This document shows, in pieces, positions 25,519 to 33,677 of a stretch of DNA of 64,000 nt. The first letter of the stretch is position 1; the number at the start of each line of letters is the position of its first letter. The translations under genes and the position numbers were made by a program. Location: NCBI RefSeq assembly GCF_000315425.1, contig NZ_JH992925.1, positions 124,001-188,000 on the forward strand. Direction: 5' to 3'. Source of the DNA: Massilia timonae CCUG 45783 (lineage in GTDB: Bacteria; Pseudomonadota; Gammaproteobacteria; Burkholderiales; Burkholderiaceae_D). Under the pieces are notes generated by a model. It was not told the DNA's origin, made no database searches, and saw only the letters and a program-made list of their open reading frames with translations.

Positions 25519-26741
25519 ACATGCTGCGCGACGAGGGCCTGCCGCGCACCTTCGCCCGGGTGCGCGGCCGTTCGCTGCACCTTGCCGAGGCGTTGTCCGA
25601 CGAGGATTGCTGCGCGCAGTCGATGCCCGACGCGAGCCCGATCAAGTGGCACCTGGCGCACACCACCTGGTTCTTCGAGACTTTCATCCTCGAGCCGCGC
25701 GAGCCGGGCTTCGCGCCGTTCCACCCGGCGTTCCGGGTCATCTTCAACTCCTATTACAACGGCGTCGGCGACAAGCATCCGCGCCCGCAGCGCGGCCTGC
25801 TCACGCGGCCGTCGCTGGGCGAAGTGAAAGCCTACCGCCACGACGTCGACCGCCGCATGGACGCCTTGCTGGCGCGCGGCATCGACGACGCGCTGGCGGC
25901 GCTGGTCGAACTGGGCCTGCAGCACGAGCAGCAGCACCAGGAGCTGATGCTCACCGACGTCAAGCACCTGCTGGCGCAAAATCCCCTGTATCCGGCCTAT
26001 GCGGCCGAGCCGATGGCGGCATCCGAGCCGGCGCCGCGGCTCGACTGGCTGGCGTTCGAAGGCGGCCTGGCCGAGATCGGCCACAAGGGCACGGGCTTTT
26101 GCTTCGACAACGAGCTGCCGCGCCATCGCACCTATGTGGCGCCGTTCGCGCTGGCCTCGCGCCTCGTCACCAACGGCGAATACCGCGCCTTCATCGAGGC
26201 CGGCGGCTACCGCGACCCGAGCCTGTGGCTGGCGGAAGGCTGGGACCGCGTCTGCTCGGGCGAGATCACGCGGCCCTTGTACTGGATCGAGCACGAGGAT
26301 GGCTGGCGCGAGTTCACCCTGCACGGCGTGCAGCCGCTCGACCCCGAGCGTCCCGTCACCCACGTCTCGCTGTACGAGGCCGACGCCTATGCGCGCTGGC
26401 GTGGCGCACGCCTGCCTACCGAGGCGGAATGGGAATTTGCCGCGCGCCAGTCGAGCCTGGGCGGAGTGCCTGTGCATCATCCGGCGGCGGCCAGCGGCGC
26501 CGGCCTGCAGCAGATGTTCGGCGCCTGCTGGCAGTGGACGGGCAGCAGCTACGCGCCATATCCCGGCTATTCTCCGGCGCCGGGCGCCATCGGCGAATAC
26601 AACGGCAAGTTCATGGTCAACCAGTACGTGCTGCGCGGCTCGTCGTGCGCCACGCCCGAGGGCCATGCGCGCGCCAGCTACCGCAACTTCTTCCCGTCCG
26701 GCGCACGCTGGCAGTTCACCGGCATCCGGCTGGCGAGATGA
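25515..26741 (+). CDS. egtB: EgtB, ergothioneine sulfoxide synthase
   Basis: A 408-residue non-heme iron enzyme that joins hercynine to a thiol donor with oxygen. The N-terminal DinB-like domain supplies the iron ligands: a histidine in WHLAHTTWFFE (His46/His49) and the HxxxH pair of QHEQQHQE (His137, His141). The C-terminal formylglycine-generating-enzyme-like domain is complete, ending ASYRNFFPSGARWQFTGIRLAR. No egtA, egtC or egtE is nearby; many proteobacteria carry only egtBD. Four-base overlaps with egtD before it and the YihY-type gene after it indicate one translational unit. Confidence 0.93.
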   Translation: MNMLRDEGLPRTFARVRGRSLHLAEALSDEDCCAQSMPDASPIKWHLAHTTWFFETFILEPREPGFAPFHPAFRVIFNSYYNGVGDKHPRPQRGLLTRPSLGEVKAYRHDVDRRMDALLARGIDDALAALVELGLQHEQQHQELMLTDVKHLLAQNPLYPAYAAEPMAASEPAPRLDWLAFEGGLAEIGHKGTGFCFDNELPRHRTYVAPFALASRLVTNGEYRAFIEAGGYRDPSLWLAEGWDRVCSGEITRPLYWIEHEDGWREFTLHGVQPLDPERPVTHVSLYEADAYARWRGARLPTEAEWEFAARQSSLGGVPVHHPAAASGAGLQQMFGACWQWTGSSYAPYPGYSPAPGAIGEYNGKFMVNQYVLRGSSCATPEGHARASYRNFFPSGARWQFTGIRLAR

Positions 26742-27685
26742 GCCGCCGGCGTGACTGGCGCGCGCGCCTGAAGGACCAGCGCGCCAATATCTACATCCTG
26801 TCGCATCCCCTCAGGTTCACCCTGCAGGTGCTGCGCGGCTTTCGCGCCAACCAGGGCCTGCTGCTGGCCGGCGCCGTCGCCTATTACGCGCTGCTGTCGA
26901 TCGTGCCGTTCCTGATGCTGGTGGTGGTGGCGCTGTCGCATTTCATCGATCCGGTGGAGCTGCTCGACACCTTGCGCCGCTATCTCGAGCTGCTGGTGCC
27001 GGGCCAGTCGCGCCCGATCGTGACCGAGGTCGCCAACTTCCTGCAGGACCGCCAGCTGCTGACCTGGGTGCTGGCGCTGACCATGCTGTTTTTCAGCTCG
27101 CTCGCGTTTACCGTGCTGGAAAATGCGATGAGCGTGATCTTCGTGCACCGGGTCGCGGTGCGGCGGCGCCATTTTCTGGTCTCGGCCGTGCTGCCTTATT
27201 GCTATATCCTGGCGTTGGGCATCGGCATCATGGTGGTAACGCTGGTCGCCGGCGCGCTGCAGGTGATGGGGTCCGAGAGCGTCTGGCTGTTTAACTACAA
27301 GTGGTCGCTGGGCGGGGTGTCGGGAATATTGCTGTACCTGCTGGGACTGGCGGGCGAGATCCTGGTGCTGACCTCGATCTACCTGGTGATGCCGGTGGGT
27401 AGGCTGTCGATCTGGCATGCCTTCATCGGCGGCGCGACGGCGGCGTTGCTGTGGGAAATCGCGCGCCACGTGCTGGTCTGGTATTTCTCGACGCTGTCGC
27501 AGGTGAACCTGGTGTATGGCTCGATGACGACCGCGATCGTGGTGATGTTCTCGCTGGAGATCGCCGCCACCTTGCTGCTGCTGGGAGCCCAGGTGATCGC
27601 CGAATACGAGCGGGTGGGGCAGGCCGGCGGCGGGGAGCCGCCGGCGCAGCCGGCCTGCGATATTCCGCCGCTGGCGCGTGGCTGA
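26738..27685 (+). CDS. YihY/UPF0761-family inner-membrane protein
   Basis: A 315-residue membrane protein of the YihY/BrkB family, once mis-named ribonuclease BN, with about six hydrophobic helices. Typical stretches are LLLAGAVAYYALLSIVPF at helix 1 and LVYGSMTTAIVVMFSLEIAATLLLLGAQ near the end. Function is unknown. Its ATG overlaps the egtB stop (ATGA), so it is translated with the ergothioneine genes. A role in membrane handling of ergothioneine or redox stress would be inference only. It converges on terC. Confidence 0.88.
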   Translation: MSRRRDWRARLKDQRANIYILSHPLRFTLQVLRGFRANQGLLLAGAVAYYALLSIVPFLMLVVVALSHFIDPVELLDTLRRYLELLVPGQSRPIVTEVANFLQDRQLLTWVLALTMLFFSSLAFTVLENAMSVIFVHRVAVRRRHFLVSAVLPYCYILALGIGIMVVTLVAGALQVMGSESVWLFNYKWSLGGVSGILLYLLGLAGEILVLTSIYLVMPVGRLSIWHAFIGGATAALLWEIARHVLVWYFSTLSQVNLVYGSMTTAIVVMFSLEIAATLLLLGAQVIAEYERVGQAGGGEPPAQPACDIPPLARG

Positions 27686-27709
27686 CATCGTCGACCTCGC
27701 GCCAGCGGC

Positions 27710-27745
27710 GTTCTTTGCTTCTTACTTTGCTTCTTACTTCGCTTC
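27710..27745. repeat. 12-bp tandem repeat spanning the terC stop codon
   Basis: Read in the terC direction, GAAGC(G/A)AAGTAA is present twice in tandem (27745-27734 and 27733-27722) and partly a third time (27721-27710, ending AAC). Each unit encodes Glu-Ala-Lys-stop, so terC is followed by a second in-frame copy of its own last codons and stop. Confidence 0.7.
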
Positions 27746-28699
27746 GCCCTTCGGCTTGATCATCAGGCTGGCGATGCAGCTGCCAGCGATCAGCACGGCG
27801 ACGACGGTCAGCGAAGCCTGCACCGGCACGTGATACCACGGCATGATCAGCATCTTGACGCCGATGAAGGTCAGGACCATCGCCAGGCCATACTTGAGCA
27901 GGTGGAAGCGGTCAGCCACGTCGACCAGCAGGAAGTACAGCGCACGCAGGCCCAGGATCGCGAACATGTTCGACGTAAACACGATGAACGGGTCGGTCGT
28001 GATCGCGAAGATTGCCGGGATCGAGTCCACCGCGAAGATCAGGTCGGTCACCTCGATCAGGATCAGCACCAGGAACAGCGGCGTCACGTAACGCAGGCCG
28101 TCCTTGCGCACGAAGAACTTCTCGCCATGGTCGCCCTCGGCCACCCGCAGGTGCTTGCGCGCCAGCTTCAGGATCGGGTTGTTGGCCACGTCCGGTTCTT
28201 CGTCGACCGCCACCAGCATGCGGATACCGGTGAACAGCAGGAAGGCGCCGAACAGGTACAGGACCCAGCTGAATTCGCTCACGACCCAGGCGCCGGCGCT
28301 GATCATGATGGCGCGCATGATGATCGCACCGAGCACGCCATAGATCAGGACGCGGCGCTGGTATTGCTGCGGCACCTGGAAGGCGGTGAAGATCAGCAGG
28401 AACACGAACACGTTGTCGACCGACAGCGCTTTCTCGATCAGGTAGCCCGAGAAGAATTCGAGTGATTTCTGGCTCGCGATTTCAGGGCCGGCGGTGTCCT
28501 TCAGGTAGAAGTACAGGGCGGCATTGAAGATCAGCGCCAGGCTGACCCACACCAGCGACCAGATGCCGGCTTCCTTGACGCTGACCTTGTGCGCCTTGTT
28601 GCCGCCGAAGACGAACAGGTCGAGCGCCAGCATGACGAGCACGAAGCCGACGAAGCCGGCCCACATCATGGGGCTTGCGATGGTTTCCAATCCGTTCAT
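27734..28699 (-). CDS. terC: TerC-family (Alx-type) membrane protein
   Basis: A 321-residue polytopic membrane protein of the TerC/Alx family, linked to manganese homeostasis, tellurite resistance and pH response in relatives. Acidic membrane motifs are present: EKALSVDNVFVFLLIF and EVTDLIFAVDSIPAIFAITTDP carry the Asp residues thought to bind metal. The start at 28699 is fixed by AGGAG eight bases upstream. The ATG overlaps the stop of a 13-codon leader ORF. Encoded divergently from an NhaR-type regulator. Confidence 0.9.
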   Translation of the reverse strand: MNGLETIASPMMWAGFVGFVLVMLALDLFVFGGNKAHKVSVKEAGIWSLVWVSLALIFNAALYFYLKDTAGPEIASQKSLEFFSGYLIEKALSVDNVFVFLLIFTAFQVPQQYQRRVLIYGVLGAIIMRAIMISAGAWVVSEFSWVLYLFGAFLLFTGIRMLVAVDEEPDVANNPILKLARKHLRVAEGDHGEKFFVRKDGLRYVTPLFLVLILIEVTDLIFAVDSIPAIFAITTDPFIVFTSNMFAILGLRALYFLLVDVADRFHLLKYGLAMVLTFIGVKMLIMPWYHVPVQASLTVVAVLIAGSCIASLMIKPKGEAK

Positions 28700-28737
28700 C
28701 GGTAACTCCTTGTACTTGCAGTGAGACGAGGGGGCAT
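28696..28737 (-). CDS. 13-codon leader peptide ORF upstream of terC
   Basis: ATG CCC CCT CGT ... CGA TGA encodes MPPRLTASTRSYR. GGAGG stands six bases before its ATG, a stronger site than most genes here have. Its stop overlaps the terC ATG (ATGA) and the terC Shine-Dalgarno lies within it, so ribosomes finishing the leader would reinitiate at terC. The predicted transcript start is only about 20 bases upstream. No known leader-peptide family is recognised. Confidence 0.5.
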   Translation of the reverse strand: MPPRLTASTRSYR

Positions 28738-28766
28738 GACAGTCCTCCGGTTGATAATAAAACCCC

Positions 28767-28795
28767 ACTATAGAGCGCACCGATACATCGCACAA
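28767..28795 (-). promoter_or_regulatory. sigma-70-like promoter of the terC transcript
   Basis: Minus strand: TTGTGC (28795-28790), 17 bases, TATAGT (28772-28767). The -10 matches five of six, the -35 three of six. The untranslated leader would be short (about 60 bases to terC), too short for a yybP-ykoY manganese riboswitch, which I looked for because terC/alx genes often carry one. Confidence 0.5.
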
Positions 28796-28822
28796 ATCGA
28801 ATCTTATTTGATGTAACATCGG
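28780..28822. promoter_or_regulatory. inverted repeat in the terC-nhaR divergent promoter, candidate NhaR site
   Basis: CCGATACATC at 28780-28789 pairs imperfectly with GATGTAACATCGG at 28810-28822; the second arm itself contains the palindrome GATGT-A-ACATC. The repeat brackets the predicted terC -35. LysR-type regulators usually bind such dyads next to their own divergent promoter. Confidence 0.4.
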
Positions 28823-28849
28823 TTTTTTCGATGTTTACGAGAGCGCGCC

Positions 28850-29788
28850 ATGTCGACACTCAATTACAAGCACCTGCGCTACTTCTGGATGGTGGCGAAG
28901 ACCGGCAGCATCGCCAGGGCGGCCGAGCAACTGCACCTGACCCCGCACTCGATCTCGGGCCAGCTGTCCGAATTCGCCGACAGCCTGGGCGTGGAACTGT
29001 TTCGCCGGGTCGGGCGCAAGCTCGAACTGACCGACACCGGGCGCCGCATCGTGAGCTATGCCGAAGAGATTTTCAATACCGGCGACGAGCTGCTCGAGCT
29101 GGTGCGCGACCACGCCTTCGCCACCACCACCTACCGCGTCGGCTGCGCCGACTCGGTCTCCAAGCTGATCGCCTTCGACCTGGTGGAGCCGGCGCTCAAG
29201 CTGAAAGAGCCCGTCAAGCTGATCTGCCGCGAAGGGCGCCTCGACAGCCTGATCGCCGACCTGGCGGTGCACCGGCTCGACCTGGTCATCGCCGACCGCC
29301 CGATCCCGGGCCACTTCAGCGTGCGCGCCTATAACCACTTGCTGGGCGAGAGCCCGATGACGGCCTTTTGCACCGAGGCGCTGGCGGCCAGCTTCGACCA
29401 GCCGTTCCCGGCCTGCCTGCACAATGCGCCGCTGCTGTTGCCGGGCGAGGATTTCGCGATCCACCAGCGGCTGTTGCGCTGGCTCGAGCGCTGCGACGTG
29501 CATCCGCGCGTGGTGGGGGAGTTCGACGACAGCGCGATGATCCAGGCCTTCGGCCGCTCGGGCGCCGGCGTGTTCTTCGCGCCGAGCGTGATCGCGGCCC
29601 AGGTCGCCAGCCAGTACGGACTGGTCGCGCTGGGCCAGGTCGAGTCGGTGGTCGAGCAGGTGTATGCGATCACGACCGAGCGCCGCATGAGCCATCCGGC
29701 CACGGTGGCGATCAGCAGGCTGGCGCGCGACAAGCTGTTTGCGCGTGGCGACGGCCGCAGCGACGGCGCAGGCGTCGGCGGAAGCTGA
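28850..29788 (+). CDS. nhaR: NhaR-type LysR-family transcriptional regulator
   Basis: A 312-residue LysR-type activator. The winged helix-turn-helix (NYKHLRYFWMVAKTGSIARA, then LHLTPHSISGQLSEF) and the effector domain (FPACLHNAPLLLPG, GEFDDSAMIQAFG, ERRMSHPA) align with E. coli NhaR, which responds to sodium/alkaline conditions. It is transcribed divergently from terC, with 150 bases between the start codons, so terC is its most likely target: a pH or cation response. No nhaA antiporter is in the window. Confidence 0.9.
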   Translation: MSTLNYKHLRYFWMVAKTGSIARAAEQLHLTPHSISGQLSEFADSLGVELFRRVGRKLELTDTGRRIVSYAEEIFNTGDELLELVRDHAFATTTYRVGCADSVSKLIAFDLVEPALKLKEPVKLICREGRLDSLIADLAVHRLDLVIADRPIPGHFSVRAYNHLLGESPMTAFCTEALAASFDQPFPACLHNAPLLLPGEDFAIHQRLLRWLERCDVHPRVVGEFDDSAMIQAFGRSGAGVFFAPSVIAAQVASQYGLVALGQVESVVEQVYAITTERRMSHPATVAISRLARDKLFARGDGRSDGAGVGGS

Positions 29789-29889
29789 CCATGCCGTTGC
29801 GCTCAGTCAATCCGAGGTGACGCCGCGAATGGCACAGTAAGTTCTTGCCCAAAACCAATCGGACGCAAAAACTGTTCGGGAGATGCACC

Positions 29890-30540
29890 ATGGGACTGCT
29901 GCGCGGCTGCGATTCGCCGTTTACCATCGCGGCCCACGCCGCCTCGCTGCGCCGGCGCGGCATCGACTTCGTCATGCGGCGCTACAGCCGCGATCCATCG
30001 ACCAACCTCGACGCCGGGGAGGCGCAGCGCCTGTGCGGCGCCGGTCTGCGCATCGGCGCGCTATGGGAGGGATGCGGGGCGCGCGACCGGCTCACGCGCC
30101 AGCAGGGCTTGCGCGACGGCGCCGAGGCCCTGCACCTGGCCCGCGCGGCCGGACAGCCGCCCGGCAGCGCGATCTATTTCGCCCTGGGCGAGGACACGAC
30201 GCCGGCCGACATCGATGGCGTGCTGAAGCACTATCTGGCCGGGGTGCGCAGCGCGCTGGGCGGCGCCGCGGGCTACCGCGTCGGGGTGCACGGCAGCCAT
30301 GCCTGGTGCGCCGGACTGGTCGACCGCGGGCTCGGCGCATTGAGCTGGCTGGTCTCGATGCCGGCCGGTGGGGTGGCGCCGCGCCACAACCTGCTGCAAT
30401 GGCCGTCCGCGCGCCTGGTGCTCGACGGCGCCGAGCTGCGCCTGTCGCCCGTGCTGGGGCAGCCGGGGAGGGACCCCGGCCTGTTCCAGCTGGCCGGGCC
30501 TGGCGCGGCGCTCAGCGCCGCGTTCAGGCGCGAACGCTGA
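29890..30540 (+). CDS. DUF1906 (Rv2525c-like glycoside-hydrolase-fold) protein
   Basis: A 216-residue protein of the DUF1906 group, TIM-barrel proteins related to glycoside hydrolase family 25 and Mycobacterium Rv2525c. Typical blocks: GCDSPFTIAAHAASLRRRGI at the first strand, IGALWEGCG, and SAIYFALGEDTTPADI with its acidic pair. No signal peptide is visible, so if it acts on peptidoglycan the export route is not obvious. GGGAGA lies before the ATG. Its end overlaps the end of selD by 17 bases (convergent). Confidence 0.8.
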   Translation: MGLLRGCDSPFTIAAHAASLRRRGIDFVMRRYSRDPSTNLDAGEAQRLCGAGLRIGALWEGCGARDRLTRQQGLRDGAEALHLARAAGQPPGSAIYFALGEDTTPADIDGVLKHYLAGVRSALGGAAGYRVGVHGSHAWCAGLVDRGLGALSWLVSMPAGGVAPRHNLLQWPSARLVLDGAELRLSPVLGQPGRDPGLFQLAGPGAALSAAFRRER

Positions 30541-31579
30541 CGCCGGCGGCGCCGGCGTCGATGCGCCCGACCACCGCCGCGTCCGCGAACCCTTCGCGCG
30601 CGAACAGGGCCAGCACGTCGTCGACCGCGGCCGGATCGCAGGCCACCAGCAGCCCGCCCGAGGTTTGCGGATCGGTCAGCAGCGCGCGCTGGGCCGGGGT
30701 GAGGGATGCATCCAGCTGGACGTCCTTGCCATAGGCATCCCAGTTGCGGCCTGAAGCGCCGGTGAAGAAGCCGTCGTGCGCCAGTTGCAGCACGCCTGGC
30801 AGCAGCGGGATCGCCGGCATATCCAATTGCGCGTGCAGCTGGGCGCCGCGCGCGATCTCGAGCAGGTGGCCCAGGAGGCCAAAGCCGGTGACGTCGGTCA
30901 TGGCGTGCACGCCCGGCATGTCGGCCAGCAGGCGGCCCGGCTTGTTCAACTTGGTGGTGTTGGCGATCATGGCCGCATAGCCTTCCTCGCCCAGCACGCC
31001 CTTCTTGAGCGCGGCCGACAGCACGCCCACGCCCAGGGGCTTGCCCAGCACCAGCACGTCGCCGGCGCGGGCGGCGCTGTTCTTCTTGACCTTGGCCGGA
31101 TGCACCAGGCCCATCACTACCAGGCCATAGATCGGCTCGACGGAATCGATCGTGTGGCCGCCGGCGATCGGGATGCCGGCTTCGCGGCAGATCGAGGCGC
31201 CGCCTTCCAGGATCTGGCCGATGGTCTCGAGCGGCAGTTTGTTTATCGGCATGCCGACCAGGGCCAGCGCCATGATCGGGGTGCCGCCCATCGCGTACAC
31301 GTCAGAGATCGCATTGGTGGCGGCGATGCGGCCGAAGTCGAACGGGTCGTCGACGATCGGCATGAAGAAATCGGTGGTGGCGACCAGCGCCTGCTCGTCG
31401 TTGAGCTGGTAGACCGCGGCGTCGTCCGAGGTCTCGATCCCGACCATCAGCTCCTTCGGCAGCGGGAAGCCGCCCGAGGACTTGAGGATCTCGGCCAGCA
31501 CGCCGGGCGCGATCTTGCAGCCGCAGCCGCCGCCGTGCGAGAACGAGGTGAGTTTGATGGGTTGGTCGGTGGTGCTCAT
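30524..31579 (-). CDS. selD: selenide, water dikinase SelD
   Basis: A 351-residue enzyme making selenophosphate from selenide and ATP. The catalytic pair is present as Cys19 and Lys22 (GGGCGCKIAP); Cys, not selenocysteine, occupies the active site. The metal/ATP-binding stretches DDAAVYQL, ATTDFFMPIVDDPFDFG and GGHTID are intact. The start codon follows a weak ribosome site. SelA, SelB, MnmH and the selenosugar synthase SenB are not in the window, so the fate of selenophosphate (tRNA selenouridine, selenoprotein or selenoneine) cannot be told. Confidence 0.94.
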   Translation of the reverse strand: MSTTDQPIKLTSFSHGGGCGCKIAPGVLAEILKSSGGFPLPKELMVGIETSDDAAVYQLNDEQALVATTDFFMPIVDDPFDFGRIAATNAISDVYAMGGTPIMALALVGMPINKLPLETIGQILEGGASICREAGIPIAGGHTIDSVEPIYGLVVMGLVHPAKVKKNSAARAGDVLVLGKPLGVGVLSAALKKGVLGEEGYAAMIANTTKLNKPGRLLADMPGVHAMTDVTGFGLLGHLLEIARGAQLHAQLDMPAIPLLPGVLQLAHDGFFTGASGRNWDAYGKDVQLDASLTPAQRALLTDPQTSGGLLVACDPAAVDDVLALFAREGFADAAVVGRIDAGAAGVSVRA

Positions 31580-31653
31580 GGGATGTCCGGTTGTCGTTGA
31601 TCGTGGAATTATCGCGCAAGTCGGACGCCGGCGCTTGGCCGGGCATCCGCCAT

Positions 31654-31684
31654 AAAAAAAACGGCTGCCGAAGCAGCCGTTTTT
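31654..31684 (-). terminator. intrinsic terminator after rhlE
   Basis: Minus strand: perfect 8-bp stem ACGGCTGC / GCAGCCGT with a TTCG tetraloop, followed by a run of T (31660-31654). A shorter T run on the other side (31681-31684) could make it weakly bidirectional. It lies 43 bases past the rhlE stop and upstream of selD, so it insulates selD from rhlE transcription. Confidence 0.88.
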
Positions 31685-31726
31685 CACTGACGCCAAGTCA
31701 GGATCCCCGCCTGCGCGGGGACATGC

Positions 31727-33319
31727 TTATTCGCCGAACGAACGGCGTGCGCCGTCCATCGAGCGCGGGTGGGCGCCCTTGTAGCCGCCTTCGCGGCGCT
31801 GGCCCTGGCCTTCGCGCGGGCCGCCGAAGCGGTTGCCGTCGCGTGGCGCACGGTCGGCGGCCGGACGGTCGCCTTGTGGGCGCGGGGCGTAACCCTCGCG
31901 CGGGCCACGATCGGCGTAACGGCTCTCGCCGGCTGGGCGGTCGCCGTGCGGACGCGCCGCATAGCCTTCGCGTGGCGCGCGATCGGCGTAGCCGCGCTCG
32001 TAGCCACCCTCACGCGGACCCGACGGCTTGCCGAAACCGCGCTGGGCCGGCTTGCCGTTGCGGCCGTCGCCCGGCTTCCAGCCCGGACGCGCGGCCGAAC
32101 GCGGCGCCGCCGCGCGCTTCGGTTCGAAGCCTTCGATCACGTTGACCGGGATCGGCTGGCGGGTGAAGCGCTCGATGCGGCGGATGTTCATGTTCTCGGC
32201 GTGGTTGACCAGCGAGATCGCGGTGCCGTTGCGGCCGGCACGGCCGGTGCGGCCGATGCGGTGCACGTAGTCCTCGGGGAACTTCGGCAGGTCGTAGTTC
32301 ACCACGTGGGTGATGTTCGGCACGTCGATGCCGCGCGCGGCGACGTCGGTTGCGACCAGCACCTTGACGCTGCCGCGGCGCAGGCTGTCCAGCGTGCGGT
32401 TGCGGGCGCCCTGGTGCATGTCGCCATGCAGCGCGGCGGCGGCGAAGCCGGCGATGTTCAGGCGGTCGGCGATCATGTCGGCGTCGCGCTTGGTGGCGGT
32501 GAACACCACGGCCTGGTCCAGCGTCTCGTCGCGCAGCAGGTGGTCGAGCAGGCGGTTCTTGTGCGACAGGTCGTCGACAAAGTGCACGCGCTGCACGATG
32601 TTCTCGTGGCGGTTGGTGGCGCTGGCGATCTGGATCGTCAGCGGGTCGCTGGTGATGCGGCGCGCCATATTGCCCACGACGCCGTCCAGGGTTGCCGAGA
32701 ACAGCATGGTCTGGCGGGTCGACGGCGTGGCGGCGACGATCTTCTCGATGTCGTCGATGAAGCCCATGTCGAGCATGCGGTCGGCTTCGTCCAGCACCAG
32801 GATCTCGAGCTGCGAGAAGTCGATCTTGCCCGATTCCATGTGGTCGATCAGGCGGCCCGGCGTCGCCACCAGGATCTCGGGATTCTTGGCCAGCAGTTGC
32901 ATCTGCTTCGGGTAGGGCATGCCGCCCAGGATCGAGACGCAACGCACGCGGCGCATATGGGCCGTGTACTTGTCGGTGTTGCTGGTCACTTGCAGGGCCA
33001 GCTCGCGGGTCGGGGTCAGGACCAGCATCTTCGGCTGGGCCGGCTTGAAACGGACGCGTTCGCCGCGTGCGCGGGCAGCCTGCGCTTCTTGCGCAGGAGT
33101 CTTGCCGGCAGGAGCAGGCTCGGCGTTCGCCAGGTGGTGCAGGGCCGGCAGCATGAAGGCCGCGGTCTTGCCCGAACCGGTTTGCGACGAGACCAGCAGG
33201 TCGCGGCGCGCGATGGCCGCGGGGATGGCTTGCGCCTGGACCGGGGTCGGATTGGTATAGCCGGTGTCGGCCACTGCCTGGACGATGGACGCGTGCAGGC
33301 CTAGTGCTTCAAAACTCAT
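31727..33319 (-). CDS. rhlE: DEAD-box ATP-dependent RNA helicase, RhlE type
   Basis: A 530-residue RNA helicase. Core motifs are complete: Q motif (TNPTPVQAQAIP), motif I SQTGSGKT, PTRELALQV, motif II LDEADRMLDMG, SAT, and motif VI HRIGRTGRAGRNG. The last 140 residues are an Arg/Gly/Tyr-rich repeat tail (units like DRGPREGYAPRPQGDRPA) that would bind RNA or mediate condensation. The start is MSFEALGLH; an upstream in-frame ATG exists. The 358-base leader region with a hairpin is compatible with cold or autoregulation. A terminator follows. Confidence 0.93.
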   Translation of the reverse strand: MSFEALGLHASIVQAVADTGYTNPTPVQAQAIPAAIARRDLLVSSQTGSGKTAAFMLPALHHLANAEPAPAGKTPAQEAQAARARGERVRFKPAQPKMLVLTPTRELALQVTSNTDKYTAHMRRVRCVSILGGMPYPKQMQLLAKNPEILVATPGRLIDHMESGKIDFSQLEILVLDEADRMLDMGFIDDIEKIVAATPSTRQTMLFSATLDGVVGNMARRITSDPLTIQIASATNRHENIVQRVHFVDDLSHKNRLLDHLLRDETLDQAVVFTATKRDADMIADRLNIAGFAAAALHGDMHQGARNRTLDSLRRGSVKVLVATDVAARGIDVPNITHVVNYDLPKFPEDYVHRIGRTGRAGRNGTAISLVNHAENMNIRRIERFTRQPIPVNVIEGFEPKRAAAPRSAARPGWKPGDGRNGKPAQRGFGKPSGPREGGYERGYADRAPREGYAARPHGDRPAGESRYADRGPREGYAPRPQGDRPAADRAPRDGNRFGGPREGQGQRREGGYKGAHPRSMDGARRSFGE

Positions 33320-33677
33320 GTGTTCTTTACTTTCGGAATAAATCATGCACGTTCGCACATGTGGCGCGAACGTAAAAATGCAACGCGAACCGACAAACGA
33401 AATGACTCAGTAATGAAAGAAATTTCGGCACAAAAGCTTTGCGCCGGGACGGTGTCTGGAAACGACACGCAAGGCGGGAGGCTTTGGAAAGGCGCTCTGA
33501 TCGAGCTGCCTGGGGTTTGCGTAGCTGCTTGTTGTACTGCTGACGCTGCTATCACCGGCTCATGAGGTTCATGATGCGGGCGCGATGTCGCAGCGCACAA
33601 ACGGAACTATACAGGTTTTTCCGGTTCTTTGCACGACAGCGCGTCAAACCGTGCAGTTAATGCTGCACGGCAATATA
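33320..33677. other. long rhlE leader/intergenic region with an inverted repeat
   Basis: No gene is supported here. It separates the transglycosylase stop from the rhlE start. ACGTTCGC at 33349-33356 and GCGAACGT at 33366-33373 form a perfect 8-bp inverted repeat with a 9-base loop, 30 to 54 bases upstream of the rhlE ATG, so it would fold in the leader RNA. It has no T run and is not a terminator. Confidence 0.5.

Noticed and set aside
28700..28849. yybP-ykoY manganese riboswitch upstream of terC
   Set aside because: The leader from the predicted promoter is only about 60 bases and lacks the characteristic paired loops; a short leader ORF fills it instead.
24550..31579. A complete selenoneine (senABC) cluster
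   Set aside because: No SenB-like selenosugar synthase is present and EgtB has the ordinary ergothioneine-type layout; only the neighbourhood is noted.
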